A stretch of DNA of 64,000 nucleotides from Mesorhizobium sp. SOD10 (GTDB lineage: Bacteria; Pseudomonadota; Alphaproteobacteria; Rhizobiales; Rhizobiaceae), in NCBI GenBank assembly GCA_000824805.1, contig CCNA01000060.1:186001-250000 (forward strand), in the 5' to 3' direction. Below are positions 35,170 through 44,226 of this stretch, one piece after another. Every line of letters starts with the position of its first letter. The stretch's first letter is position 1. Under the pieces are notes generated by a model. The model ran no database searches. It was given only the letters and a program-made list of their open reading frames with translations, and was not told the origin of the DNA. The translations under genes were made by a program, and so were the position numbers.

Positions 35170-35244
35170 TGGCTCCCCGGGCCGGATTCGAACCAGCGAC
35201 CAACCGGTTAACAGCCGGTTGCTCTACCACTGAGCTACCGGGGA
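35170..35244 (-). tRNA. tRNA-Asn (GTT)
   Basis: The reverse strand folds as a complete tRNA: acceptor TCCCCGG / CCGGGGA, D-arm TAGCTCAGTGGTAGAGCA, anticodon loop CTGTTAA giving GTT, T-arm GGTTCGAATCC, discriminator G and encoded CCA. Its 3' terminal 15 bases are duplicated at 30165-30179. Confidence 0.97.
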
Positions 35245-35452
35245 ACGGAGGCTCTGACGTGAGTGGCGCAGCCTATAGCAAACACCTTTCGGCTTTGCAA
35301 AGAAGCAATTCGCAATTTTTCTGCACTTTTTAATGCGGCTATTTGTGCCATCGTTCGGCGACCCCACATATGAGGGGCCTCACACCGGCACGGAACAAAG
35401 CGGCCGGTCGTCGCCTTGAGATGGCTTAGGCAGCAGATGGGATTTGGCTTGA

Positions 35453-35713
35453 ATGACCGCAGCGGACGATGACGGCGCCCCGGCACGGAAGATTTCGATC
35501 TTCGGCCGCGAGTTCACCATGCCGCGCTCGCGCGGCTGGCGAATCGCGATCGGCATGCTGCTTACCCTGGGCGGGCTTCTGGGCTTTCTACCGATTCTCG
35601 GCTTCTGGATGATTCCGCTCGGTCTGCTGGTCCTGTCCTATGAATTCGCCATGATCCGGCGCCACCGGCGGCGTTTCGTCGTCTGGTGGGAACGCCGGCG
35701 CCGGCCCGACTGA
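35453..35713 (+). CDS. Small membrane protein, unknown
   Basis: An 86-residue protein with a hydrophilic start, two short hydrophobic segments (IAIGMLLTLGGLLGFLPIL and FWMIPLGLLVLSYEFA, about residues 31-66) and a strongly basic tail (RRHRRRFVVWWERRRRPD). The GGLLGFLPxLGFWMxPLGLL pattern occurs in small transmembrane proteins of alphaproteobacteria with unknown function. The ATG at 35453 lacks a strong ribosome site. Confidence 0.65.
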   Translation: MTAADDDGAPARKISIFGREFTMPRSRGWRIAIGMLLTLGGLLGFLPILGFWMIPLGLLVLSYEFAMIRRHRRRFVVWWERRRRPD

Positions 35714-35877
35714 GAGGCTGCGGCGGCTGTGCCGCGGCGATCCCGCATCCCTGACAACCGATTGGTAATCACCACTTTGGCCGCTCCATGCGAAAGCGTC
35801 GGGAATGGCGCGCGAGCGCTTGACGACCTTTGAGCGCCAACATAATGAGTGCGCTCGGAACGCCGGGAGCATTGCGA

Positions 35878-35951
35878 GGCCTCGTGGCGGAGTGGTTACG
35901 CAGAGGACTGCAAATCCTTGCACCCCGGTTCGATTCCGGGCGAGGCCTCCA
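35878..35951 (+). tRNA. tRNA-Cys (GCA)
   Basis: Complete cloverleaf: acceptor GGCCTCG / CGAGGCC, D-arm with GGAGTGGTTACGCAG, anticodon loop CTGCAAA giving GCA, T-arm CGGTTCGATTCCG, discriminator T and encoded CCA. No duplicated 3' segment was found elsewhere in the window. Confidence 0.97.
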
Positions 35952-36037
35952 GATGCTTGCGGGCTCCAGCGCACCGCGCCGGGGTTCCAGTCGAAGTTTT
36001 AGCCGCGTGTTGGGCGCGGGGAGCGGATTGTTGGGAC

Positions 36038-36712
36038 ATGAGCGCTGATTTCTCCGAACGCCGCGTGAAGATGGTCGACGGCCAGATCCGCACCACCGAT
36101 GTAACCAGCGCACCGCTCATCGAAGCGATGCTGACCGTTCCGCGTGAGGCTTTTGTCGGCACCGGACAGCAGGATCTGGCCTATATCGACGAAGACATCC
36201 GCATCTCCGATGGCGCGAATGGCAGCGGCGCGCGCTACCTGATGGAGCCGTCGCCGCTCGCCAAGCTTTTGCAACTGGCCGAGATCGACGCGAGCGACTC
36301 GGTGCTCGATGTCGGTTGCGGCACCGGCTATTCCGCCGCATTGCTGTCCAGGCTGGCGCGGTCCGTCGTAGCGCTGGAGAGCGATCCCGCGCTGGCGGAG
36401 GCCGCCAAATCCACGCTTTCCAGCCTTGGCTGCCAGAATGTCACGGTGGTCACCGGGCCGTTGCCGCAGGGGTACGCCGCCAAGGGGCCTTACGACGTCA
36501 TCTTCATCGGCGGCAGCGTCGAGGAAGTGCCGCAGGCATTGCTCGACCAGCTTGCGGAAGATGGACGCCTGGTTGCAGTCGAAGGACAGGGCAACTCTGG
36601 CGTGGCCCGGCTGTTTTTCAAAGCGGGGGGGGTTGTAACCGGAAGACGGGCCTTTAATGCGGCAATTAAGCCACTACCGGGCTTCGAACGTGCTCACGCG
36701 TTTGAATTCTGA
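36038..36712 (+). CDS. Protein-L-isoaspartate O-methyltransferase family protein
   Basis: A 224-residue SAM-dependent methyltransferase of the PCMT family, which repairs isoaspartyl residues in damaged proteins. Motif I is VLDVGCGTGYSAALLSRLA (about residue 88); the pre-motif region VKMVDGQIRTTDV and PREAFVG are typical of the alphaproteobacterial branch. The ATG at 36038 lies 86 bases after tRNA-Cys; an in-frame extension would run into the tRNA and is rejected. A second family member lies at 63079, so the two may have different targets. Confidence 0.83.
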   Translation: MSADFSERRVKMVDGQIRTTDVTSAPLIEAMLTVPREAFVGTGQQDLAYIDEDIRISDGANGSGARYLMEPSPLAKLLQLAEIDASDSVLDVGCGTGYSAALLSRLARSVVALESDPALAEAAKSTLSSLGCQNVTVVTGPLPQGYAAKGPYDVIFIGGSVEEVPQALLDQLAEDGRLVAVEGQGNSGVARLFFKAGGVVTGRRAFNAAIKPLPGFERAHAFEF

Positions 36713-36899
36713 GCGTTTTTACCTTGCAGCGAAGCCGCTGTCATGATCGCTTGCGTCTGACAATCGTTGCTGATTTGGTTAACCAGGCGTTATCGGGAGA
36801 CTGTCAGCGGGGGAACGATAAACAACGCGGCGCCGGTCAATCCACTAAGGATAGGCTGACGCGGCGTGGTTCCCATGCAAAACGAATGAGGGAAATGAC

Positions 36900-38279
36900 G
36901 TGCCGCCTCTACGCAAGAGTGTTTTAGTAGCTATCCTTGTTTCGGCCACAGCGCTTTCGCCGCTGGCCGCCTCCGCCGAGACCATCACGGGCGCCCTCGC
37001 CAAAGCCTACCAATACAATTCGCAGCTCAACGCCGCCCGCGCCGGCGTGCGCGTCACCGATGAGGGCGTTGCCATCGCCAAGTCGGGCTGGCGCCCGACC
37101 GTCACCGGTTCGGGCAGCATCGACTACACCAGTACCCACGGGCAAGGCATTACCCGGAACATAACGACTGGCAGTTTCGGCGTGCAGATCAACCAGACGC
37201 TGTTCGACGGGTTTCAGACCAAGAACAATGTCGCCGCCGCCGAATCGCAGGTGAAGGCTTCGGTCGAAAGCCTGCGCAACACCGAAGAGAACATCCTGTT
37301 CAACGCGGCGAGCGCCTATATGGACGTGATTCGCGACCGCCAGATCGCGGCGCTGACCGAACAGAACCTGCAGTTCCTGACCGAGCAGGCGCGCGCCGCC
37401 CGCTCGCGCTTCGAGGTCGGCGAGGGCACCCGCACCGATGTCGCCCAGGCCGATGCCTCGCGCGCCACGGCCGTGGCGCAGCTCAGCGCCGCCCGCGCGA
37501 CGGCGCTGGCGAGCGCCGCCACCTACCACCAGATCGTCGGCGACGAGCCGGGCAAGCTCAAGGCGGCCTCGCCGCTGGGCAAGCTGTTGCCGGGCAACCT
37601 CGATTCGGCCTTGGCCGTCGCTTCCGCCGAACATCCGGCCATCCTTGCCACCCAGCATCTCGTCGATGCCGCGGCGTTCTCGGTGAAATCTTCGGAGGGG
37701 GCGCTGCTGCCGCAGGTGACGGCCTCCGCGGGCATTTCTGACAATTACAGCCACTCCGTTCCCGATCTCACCGGAACCAACGGCACCTCGACATCGGCCA
37801 GTATCGGCGCCACGCTCACCATTCCGATCTATTCGGGCGGGCGAACCTCGGCGCTGGTGCGGCAAAACAAGGAATCGCTCAGCCAAGCGCGCATCCAGGT
37901 CGATGTCAGCCGCGACCAGGTGCGCCAGGCGGTGGTCTCGGCCTGGACGCAATATGTCGCTGCGCGCGAAAGCGTGGATGCCAACAGGCAGGTCATCGAT
38001 GCAGCGCAGCTGGCGCTCAACGGCGTCATCGAAGAGCGCAATGTCGGCCAGCGCACGACGCTGGACGTGTTGAACGCGCAGAATGCCGTCATCACCGCCA
38101 AGATCAATCAGGCCAGCTCCGAGCGCGACGTGGTCGTGGCGAGCTACGCCATTCTGTCGGCGATGGGCCGGCTGTCGGTCGATCGCCTTGGCCTGCCGGT
38201 CACCAAATACAGGCCCGAAGAGCATTACAACGCCGTCAAGGACAAATGGTACGGATTGCGCACGCCTGACGGGCGCTGA
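36900..38279 (+). CDS. tolC: TolC-family outer membrane channel protein
   Basis: A 459-residue TolC homologue that forms the outer-membrane tunnel of type I secretion and efflux systems. It has a signal peptide (LVAILVSATALSPLAASA, cleavage near residue 26) and two alpha-helical repeat halves; QTLFDGFQTKNNVAAAESQV and IPIYSGGRTSALVRQNKESL are the matching beta/helix entry motifs of each half. The start is GTG with AGGGA upstream; signal-peptide length supports it. It is followed by a long hairpin and the popZ-like gene. Confidence 0.9.
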   Translation: MPPLRKSVLVAILVSATALSPLAASAETITGALAKAYQYNSQLNAARAGVRVTDEGVAIAKSGWRPTVTGSGSIDYTSTHGQGITRNITTGSFGVQINQTLFDGFQTKNNVAAAESQVKASVESLRNTEENILFNAASAYMDVIRDRQIAALTEQNLQFLTEQARAARSRFEVGEGTRTDVAQADASRATAVAQLSAARATALASAATYHQIVGDEPGKLKAASPLGKLLPGNLDSALAVASAEHPAILATQHLVDAAAFSVKSSEGALLPQVTASAGISDNYSHSVPDLTGTNGTSTSASIGATLTIPIYSGGRTSALVRQNKESLSQARIQVDVSRDQVRQAVVSAWTQYVAARESVDANRQVIDAAQLALNGVIEERNVGQRTTLDVLNAQNAVITAKINQASSERDVVVASYAILSAMGRLSVDRLGLPVTKYRPEEHYNAVKDKWYGLRTPDGR

Positions 38280-38295
38280 TTTCCGGTCCAGGCTT

Positions 38296-38336
38296 CGACA
38301 AACGCCGCGCGTCCGATGGATGCGCGGCGTTTGTCG
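38296..38336 (+). terminator. tolC terminator hairpin
   Basis: Fifteen-base perfect stem (CGACAAACGCCGCGC and complement); the loop GTCCGATGGAT can itself pair further. It starts 17 bases after the tolC stop and is followed by TTGT. Confidence 0.75.
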
Positions 38337-38505
38337 TTGTGGGCGGCTCGTCGGGTTGCGCGTCGCCTAATCTGTTGAAATCCAAGCAGTCCCCAGATTG
38401 GGGATTCTCGGATGACGATCGGTCGGTTACGCTGTCGGCGTTGATTCGAATTCCGGACCGGGCAGGAACGGAATTCAACAGGTCACTAGGGCGGCGGATG
38501 TGACG

Positions 38506-39333
38506 ATGGCGACGGCAAGCAGCGCGCAGCGCGAACCTTCCATGGAAGAGATATTGGCTTCCATCCGGAGGATCATCGAAGACAGCGACACCGGGCGCAA
38601 GCAGCCGACCGAGGCCGGCGAACTGCGCCAGGACCTGGAGCCGGCCACCGCTGCCGTGCCGAATGTCGAGGTTGACGCCTTCCGCTCCGAATTGCATGCC
38701 GACGCCCGCAAGCCGGTGACGCTGGCGGAGGTGCAGGCCCAGCTTGCCGCGACCGATCCTGCTCCGGCGCGCGCCGAGGCTCGCCACGAGCCTGCCAAGG
38801 CGGCGCCCGCGCCGACCACCTTGTCGGAGGTCGGAGCCAGGAGCGTTGCTCAATCGAGCGCGTCGCCGGCCGCGAGCAAGCCCGTGGCGGCAAACGCAAC
38901 GCAGAGCGCCGAGACCATCGTCACCGATTGGCGGCGGGAAATCGCGGCGGCGGGCGGCAGCACGGTCACCGCGAAGCCGAGCGCCCGGGCGCCGGAAGCC
39001 GCGCCGCGGGTCGAGATCGAGAAGGTCGACATCGAGAAGGAAGAGCTTCGACCGGCGGCTGCATCCGCGCAAGCCGGCGGCTCGCGGGCATCCGAGCCGG
39101 AGGCGCAGCCGGCTCGGCCCGCGATCCTTTCGGAACATACGGGCCGGCAGGTCGCCGCGGCCTTCGGCGAGCTTTCCGACGCTTTCGCCAGCCGCGGCAA
39201 GAAGGGTTTCGACGAGATGGCCGAGGAGATGCTGCGGCCGATGCTGCAGGATTGGCTCGACAACAATTTGCCGACGCTGGTCGAAAGGCTGGTGCGCGAG
39301 GAGATCGAGCGCGTGGCGCGCGGGGCGCAGTAA
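38506..39333 (+). CDS. popZ: PopZ-like (DUF2497) polar organising protein
   Basis: A 275-residue protein with the PopZ layout: a short N-terminal helix (REPSMEEILASIRRIIED), a long low-complexity Ala/Pro/Glu-rich middle, and a conserved C-terminal block (LPTLVERLVREEIERVARG, with LRPMLQDWLDNNL just before) that drives oligomerisation. PopZ forms a polar matrix that anchors chromosome origins and division regulators in alphaproteobacteria. Position between tolC and valS is a known arrangement as I recall it. The start could be the ATG at 38506 or the GTG at 38500. Confidence 0.82.
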   Translation: MATASSAQREPSMEEILASIRRIIEDSDTGRKQPTEAGELRQDLEPATAAVPNVEVDAFRSELHADARKPVTLAEVQAQLAATDPAPARAEARHEPAKAAPAPTTLSEVGARSVAQSSASPAASKPVAANATQSAETIVTDWRREIAAAGGSTVTAKPSARAPEAAPRVEIEKVDIEKEELRPAAASAQAGGSRASEPEAQPARPAILSEHTGRQVAAAFGELSDAFASRGKKGFDEMAEEMLRPMLQDWLDNNLPTLVERLVREEIERVARGAQ

Positions 39334-39354
39334 AGCCGCCGGACTGGGCAGGCT

Positions 39355-39383
39355 GAAAGCGTCGCCTTCGGGGCGGCGCTTTT
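39355..39383 (+). terminator. Terminator after the popZ-like gene
   Basis: Stem AAAGCGTCGCC / GGCGGCGCTTT with one G-T pair, loop TTCGG, followed by TTTTGTT. Confidence 0.75.
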
Positions 39384-39546
39384 GTTAAGGGGCTGGGCTG
39401 GGTGTGCCGTTGTCCCGGCTCAGGCGGGATTGCCGCTGGCTGCGGTAATCCTATCTGTAGCAGCGATCGCAGCTTCTCGCGGTTGACTCGGCCAAGCCCT
39501 TCCGATTTACACCGGACGCTTGTTCCCGACAGTCCGGACTTCCTCC

Positions 39547-42330
39547 ATGCTTGAAAAGACATACGACGCCAAAGCCGTCGAGCCGAAGATCGCAAAAATC
39601 TGGGAAGAGGCCGACGCCTTCCGGGCCGGCGCCGGCGCGGAGGAAGGGGCCGAAGCCTTCACCATCGTCATCCCGCCGCCCAACGTTACCGGCTCGTTGC
39701 ATATGGGCCATGCGCTCAACAACACGCTGCAGGACATTCTCGTGCGCTTCGAGCGCATGCGCGGCAAGAACGTGCTTTGGCAGCCCGGCATGGATCACGC
39801 CGGCATCGCCACGCAGATGGTGGTCGAGCGCCAGCTCATGGAAAAGCAGATCCACCGCCGCGACCTGACGCGCGAGCAATTCATCGAGAAAGTCTGGGAG
39901 TGGAAGGCCGAATCCGGCGGCGCGATCTTCAACCAGCTGAAGCGGCTCGGCGCCTCGGCCGACTGGTCGCGCGAACGCTTCACCATGGACGAGGGCCTGT
40001 CCAAGGCGGTGCTGGAAGTCTTCGTCACGCTCTACAAGGAAGGCCTCATCTACAAGGACAAGCGCCTTGTGAACTGGGACCCGAAGCTGCTCACCGCCAT
40101 TTCCGACCTCGAGGTCGAGCAGCACGAGGTGAACGGCAATCTCTGGCACTTCCGCTATCCGATCGAAGGCGAGGCGTTCGACCCCGAGAACCCGAAGACC
40201 TTCATCACGGTCGCGACGACGCGTCCCGAAACGATGCTCGGCGACACGGCCGTGGCCGTGCATCCCGATGACGAGCGCTTCACCGATCTGGTCGGCCGCA
40301 ACGTCGTGCTGCCGATCGTCGGCCGCAAGATACCGATCGTCGCCGACGAGTATTCCGATCCGGAAAAAGGCTCCGGCGCGGTCAAGATCACGCCGGCGCA
40401 TGATTTCAACGACTTCGAGGTCGGCAAGCGCCATAAATTGCCGGCGGTCAACATCCTGACGGTCGAAGCGGCCATCAAGCTCAAGGACAATGAGGACTTC
40501 CTCGCCGGTCTCGAGGTGACGCCCGAGCGCCAGGCGGTGTGGGACGAGTTGGACGGGCTCGACCGCTTCAATGCCCGCAAGAAGATCGTCGAACTGATGG
40601 AAGCCGGCGGCTTTCTGGAGAAGGTCGAGCCGCACCGGCACACCGTGCCGCATGGCGACCGCGGCGGCGTGCCGATCGAGCCGTTCCTGACCGACCAGTG
40701 GTACGTCAACGCTGCCGAGCTCGCCAAGCCGGCGATCGCCTCGGTGCGCGAGGGACGTACCAACTTCGTGCCGAAGAACTGGGAAAAGACCTATTTCGAC
40801 TGGATGGAGAACATCCAGCCCTGGTGCATCTCGCGCCAGCTCTGGTGGGGCCACCAGATCCCGGCCTGGTATGGACCGGACGGGCATGTCTTCGTCGAGA
40901 AGACCGAGGAAGAGGCTTTAGCCGCCGCAATCGAATACTATCTGGCGCTCGAAGGGCCGTGGAAGGCCTGGGTCGAGGACAAGCTCGAAAACTTCCAGCC
41001 GGGCGAGATCCTGACCCGCGACGAGGACGTGCTCGACACCTGGTTCTCGTCGGCGCTGTGGCCGTTCTCGACGCTCGGCTGGCCCGACCAGACGCCGGAG
41101 CTCAAGACCTATTACCAGACCGACGTGCTGGTGACTGGCTTCGACATCATCTTCTTCTGGGTCGCCCGCATGATGATGATGGGCCTGCACTTCATGGGCG
41201 AGGAGCCGTTCCATACCGTCTATGTGCATGCGTTGGTGCGCGACAAGAACGGCGCCAAGATGTCGAAGTCGAAAGGCAACGTCATCGATCCGCTCGACCT
41301 GATCGACGAATATGGCGCCGATGCGCTGCGCTTCACGCTGACCGTTATGGCGGCTCAAGGGCGCGACGTGAAGCTCGATCCGGCGCGCATTGCCGGCTAC
41401 CGCAATTTTGGCACCAAGTTGTGGAACGCGACACGCTTCGCCGAGATGAATGAAGTGGCGCGCGACGACGCTTTCTGGCTGAACGATGCCAAGCTGCCGG
41501 TCAACCGCTGGATCCTGACCGAGCTGACGCGGGCGGCGCGCGCCGTCACCGATGGCATCACCAGCTATCGTTTCAACGAGGCGGCGACTGCTGCCTACCG
41601 CTTCGTCTGGAACCTGTTCTGCGACTGGTATCTGGAACTGTTGAAGCCGGTATTCATGGGCGCCGGCGAAGCCGCCAAGGCCGAAAGCCGGGCCTGCGTC
41701 GCCTTCGTGCTGGACGAGATCTACAAGCTGCTCCATCCGATGATGCCGTTCCTGACCGAGGAGCTTTGGGCGCAGACCGCTGGCGAGGGCAAGGAACGCT
41801 CCTCGCTGCTTTGCCACGCCGCCTGGCCGTCGCCCGACTTCGAGGACGAGGAGGCAGCCGCCGACATCAACTGGCTGGTCGAGCTTGTCTCGGGCATCCG
41901 CTCGGTGCGTTCGGAAATGAATGTGCCGCCGGCGGCGATTGCGCCGCTGATGGTGATCGGCGCCAACACGCTGACCCAAGAGCGGCTGGAGCGTCACGCT
42001 CAGGCGATCAAGCGGCTGGCGCGCGTCGGTGATATCGCGCTCGCCGACGCGCCGCCGAAGGGCTCGGCCCAGATCGTGCTCAACGAGGCGACGGTGAGCC
42101 TGCCGCTCGGCAGCCTGATCGACCTCCAGGCCGAGGCCACGCGGCTGCAGAAGGAATTGGTCAAGGTGACCGAGGAGATCGCGCGCCTGCACAAGAAGCT
42201 CTCGAACGACAAATTCGTCGCCAACGCACCGGGAGAAGTGGTCGAGGCCGAGCGCGAGAAACTCGACGAATATCGCGACGCGCAGGAGAAGCTTTCGGTG
42301 GCTTTGGCGAGGGTCCGCGACGCCGGCTGA
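39547..42330 (+). CDS. valS: Valyl-tRNA synthetase
   Basis: A 927-residue class I aminoacyl-tRNA synthetase that charges tRNA-Val and edits Thr. The HIGH motif appears as HMGH at residues 52-55 (PPPNVTGSLHMGHALN) and KMSKS at about 571-575; the C-terminal coiled-coil arm (EATRLQKELVKVTEEIARLH) is characteristic of ValRS. I start at the ATG at 39547; an in-frame TTG at 39520 is less convincing. It is preceded by the popZ terminator and stands as its own unit. Confidence 0.95.
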   Translation: MLEKTYDAKAVEPKIAKIWEEADAFRAGAGAEEGAEAFTIVIPPPNVTGSLHMGHALNNTLQDILVRFERMRGKNVLWQPGMDHAGIATQMVVERQLMEKQIHRRDLTREQFIEKVWEWKAESGGAIFNQLKRLGASADWSRERFTMDEGLSKAVLEVFVTLYKEGLIYKDKRLVNWDPKLLTAISDLEVEQHEVNGNLWHFRYPIEGEAFDPENPKTFITVATTRPETMLGDTAVAVHPDDERFTDLVGRNVVLPIVGRKIPIVADEYSDPEKGSGAVKITPAHDFNDFEVGKRHKLPAVNILTVEAAIKLKDNEDFLAGLEVTPERQAVWDELDGLDRFNARKKIVELMEAGGFLEKVEPHRHTVPHGDRGGVPIEPFLTDQWYVNAAELAKPAIASVREGRTNFVPKNWEKTYFDWMENIQPWCISRQLWWGHQIPAWYGPDGHVFVEKTEEEALAAAIEYYLALEGPWKAWVEDKLENFQPGEILTRDEDVLDTWFSSALWPFSTLGWPDQTPELKTYYQTDVLVTGFDIIFFWVARMMMMGLHFMGEEPFHTVYVHALVRDKNGAKMSKSKGNVIDPLDLIDEYGADALRFTLTVMAAQGRDVKLDPARIAGYRNFGTKLWNATRFAEMNEVARDDAFWLNDAKLPVNRWILTELTRAARAVTDGITSYRFNEAATAAYRFVWNLFCDWYLELLKPVFMGAGEAAKAESRACVAFVLDEIYKLLHPMMPFLTEELWAQTAGEGKERSSLLCHAAWPSPDFEDEEAAADINWLVELVSGIRSVRSEMNVPPAAIAPLMVIGANTLTQERLERHAQAIKRLARVGDIALADAPPKGSAQIVLNEATVSLPLGSLIDLQAEATRLQKELVKVTEEIARLHKKLSNDKFVANAPGEVVEAEREKLDEYRDAQEKLSVALARVRDAG

Positions 42331-42690
42331 GGGGCAAGATTCGCTGCCGCTCCGGAGGTACTTTCCGGTGCCTTAGCTGCCTCGAAAACGGGCGTGCCGC
42401 TGCGTTAATTTTGACGTAAACGGAAAGTTTGCGCCCCATTGTTGCCATAATGTAACAATGGGGCCTGACAGCCCGGAAATCGGTCGTTTTTGCCCTGTTT
42501 GGGTGGTTTTAGCGGATTTTTTCGACCACTCGGCGTCGGTTGGCGTGATTTGGGGTGCCAATTGCGGCGGCGATGACCATGGCAAAATACGTGCTGTCAA
42601 GACGTACGTGTACAGCCCCCGAAATCGTTGTTGCGTCATTAACCCGAATTGGTTCTAGCTTGAGCCGCTTGTATTCGGGGAGGGATTTCC
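42331..42690. other. Intergenic region between valS and the porin gene
   Basis: No gene is seen. The main feature is an 11-base perfect inverted repeat, GCCCCATTGTT (42433-42443) and AACAATGGGGC (42454-42464), around a 10-base loop. It may be a valS terminator without a T-run or an operator for the downstream porin gene. A TTGCGT-N17-TCTAGC pair near 42631-42659 could be a weak promoter. Confidence 0.45.
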
Positions 42691-43935
42691 ATGAACATTT
42701 TGCGGCTCAAAGCTCTGGCGGGGGCAGGCTGCTTTTCGATCGCTTTGATCGGGGCCGCGATGCATCCCGCGCATGCCGGCGGCCTGGAGCGAGGCGGCTA
42801 CGACATCGATCTGCTTTTCGATCCGTCGCCGGTCGCGACGGAAGCCGAAGCGACCTATGTGATGCCGGATCGCAAGTACAAGAATGCGAGGGGGCCGGGC
42901 GGCTTCAATTTTCTCAGTTCTACTGCCGACGGAGCGGAGCCGTACTGGGTGCCGCGCATCGGCGTGAAGGCTCAGGTCGTTCAGGGCGTCGACTGCATGG
43001 TGGACTATTCGCAGCCTTGGGGTGCTCACACAGCCCCGGGCACGTCATGGAATGGCGCGTTTTCGAATGTAGAAACCGATATCAAGAGCAACAATTACGC
43101 CGCCACCTGCTCATACAAATTTGATGCCGGTAAGGGCCAACTCCGTTTTATTGGCGGCGTGTTCTATCAAGACATTTCAGGCTTCAAGGAAAGCTTGGTG
43201 GGTTTCAATCCATTTGGGCCGTCACCGATCGGCCGCGTCGACCTGGAGGCTAGCGGCTGGGGCTGGCGTGCAGGCCTCGCCTACGAAATCCCTGAGATCG
43301 CGCTTCGGGCCAGCTTGGTCTACAATTCTCAAGTCAAACTCGATAACATCTCTGGAACCCTGACTTTGCCGGACGGCTTGGGAGGGACCGCGTCCACGCC
43401 TATCTATGGCTCCACGCAGTATATGCCTGACTCGGTCGAATTGAAATTGCAGTCGGGTATCGCTCCCGGCTGGCTCGCCTTTGGTTCGATCAAGTGGGTT
43501 AACTGGAGCACTCTGCAAAGTGTTCCGATCTGTTCCGAGCAGACCAAAGGTCTGGCTGCGTGTACAACAGTTTCCCCCTTCCCGGTCCGGCTTACCTCTC
43601 TTGACCTGATGTATCGCGACGGCTGGACCGTTTCCGGCGGCATAGGTCACAAGTTCAATGATCAATGGAGTGCCGCTGGTCAGCTTTCCTGGGATCGCGG
43701 TACGTCGCACGGTTATGGTGTGCAGACCGACACGTGGACGCTCGGCGGCGGTGTCGCCTACACGCCTCGGCCAAACATCGAGCTTCGCTTGGCCGGTGCT
43801 ATAGGCGTCATGACCAGCGGCCATTCTGGCACGCTTACCGACGAGAATGGTTATACTGCGGGCGAAGACGCTACCTACGACGTCGGCAACGATCTGATTA
43901 CGGCGATTTCTGGCGGAATCAAAATTAAGTTCTAA
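42691..43935 (+). CDS. OmpP1/FadL-family outer membrane protein
   Basis: A 414-residue outer-membrane beta-barrel protein of the FadL class, which moves hydrophobic compounds such as long-chain fatty acids inward. It has a signal peptide (cleavage after AHA near residue 29), alternating beta strands, repeated GWGWRAGLAYEIP-type strands and a C-terminal phenylalanine (GGIKIKF) needed for barrel assembly. GGGAGGG precedes the ATG. A perfect terminator follows. The real substrate is unknown. Confidence 0.82.
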   Translation: MNILRLKALAGAGCFSIALIGAAMHPAHAGGLERGGYDIDLLFDPSPVATEAEATYVMPDRKYKNARGPGGFNFLSSTADGAEPYWVPRIGVKAQVVQGVDCMVDYSQPWGAHTAPGTSWNGAFSNVETDIKSNNYAATCSYKFDAGKGQLRFIGGVFYQDISGFKESLVGFNPFGPSPIGRVDLEASGWGWRAGLAYEIPEIALRASLVYNSQVKLDNISGTLTLPDGLGGTASTPIYGSTQYMPDSVELKLQSGIAPGWLAFGSIKWVNWSTLQSVPICSEQTKGLAACTTVSPFPVRLTSLDLMYRDGWTVSGGIGHKFNDQWSAAGQLSWDRGTSHGYGVQTDTWTLGGGVAYTPRPNIELRLAGAIGVMTSGHSGTLTDENGYTAGEDATYDVGNDLITAISGGIKIKF

Positions 43936-43952
43936 GTTTCTGAAAACTCATC

Positions 43953-43983
43953 AAAAAGGGCCGGGCGTTCCCGGCCCTTTTTT
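43953..43983 (+). terminator. Rho-independent terminator of the porin gene
   Basis: Perfect stem AAAGGGCCGGG / CCCGGCCCTTT with loop CGTT, an A-run before and a T-run after; it begins 17 bases past the stop codon. Confidence 0.9.
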
Positions 43984-44226
43984 GTTGCAAGGCTGATGCT
44001 TTGGCTTCGCCTTTCCGCCCGCTGTTGCAGATTCGCTGCAGCGCCGCCGTCCTGTGTAATTGTGACGTTTTGGCAACACTTTCTGAACAACCCCTGCTGT
44101 AGAAGTCAGGCAGAGGGAACCGCCCATTTCCCGCCATAAACCCGGAGCACCCGATATAGGTCCCGGGATGCGTGCCAGGTTGGCGCGGCGATGGGACCGG
44201 CCGCGGGGTGTGCGGCAAGGACGAAT

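Larger units (their letters stand above)
30165..35184. mobile_element. Putative decayed tRNA-Asn-integrated element (about 5.0 kb)
   Basis: The 15 bases TGGCTCCCCGGGCCG, which encode the 3' end of tRNA-Asn with its CCA (35170-35184), occur again in the same orientation at 30165-30179. The interval lies on the 3' side of the tRNA, as in integration at a tRNA 3' end. Inside are a MucR-like regulator, small orphan genes, two pseudogenised mobile-element proteins and a broken membrane-protein gene, and the interval is more AT-rich than its flanks. No intact tyrosine integrase is present. Confidence 0.55.

Noticed and set aside
35172..35211. Protein tail LPGPDSNQRPTG after the recombinase relic
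   Set aside because: It is the translated antisense of tRNA-Asn, a common annotation artefact.
35849..36037. N-terminal extension of the pcm-like gene
   Set aside because: It would run through the tRNA-Cys gene; the ATG at 36038 gives a normal-length protein.
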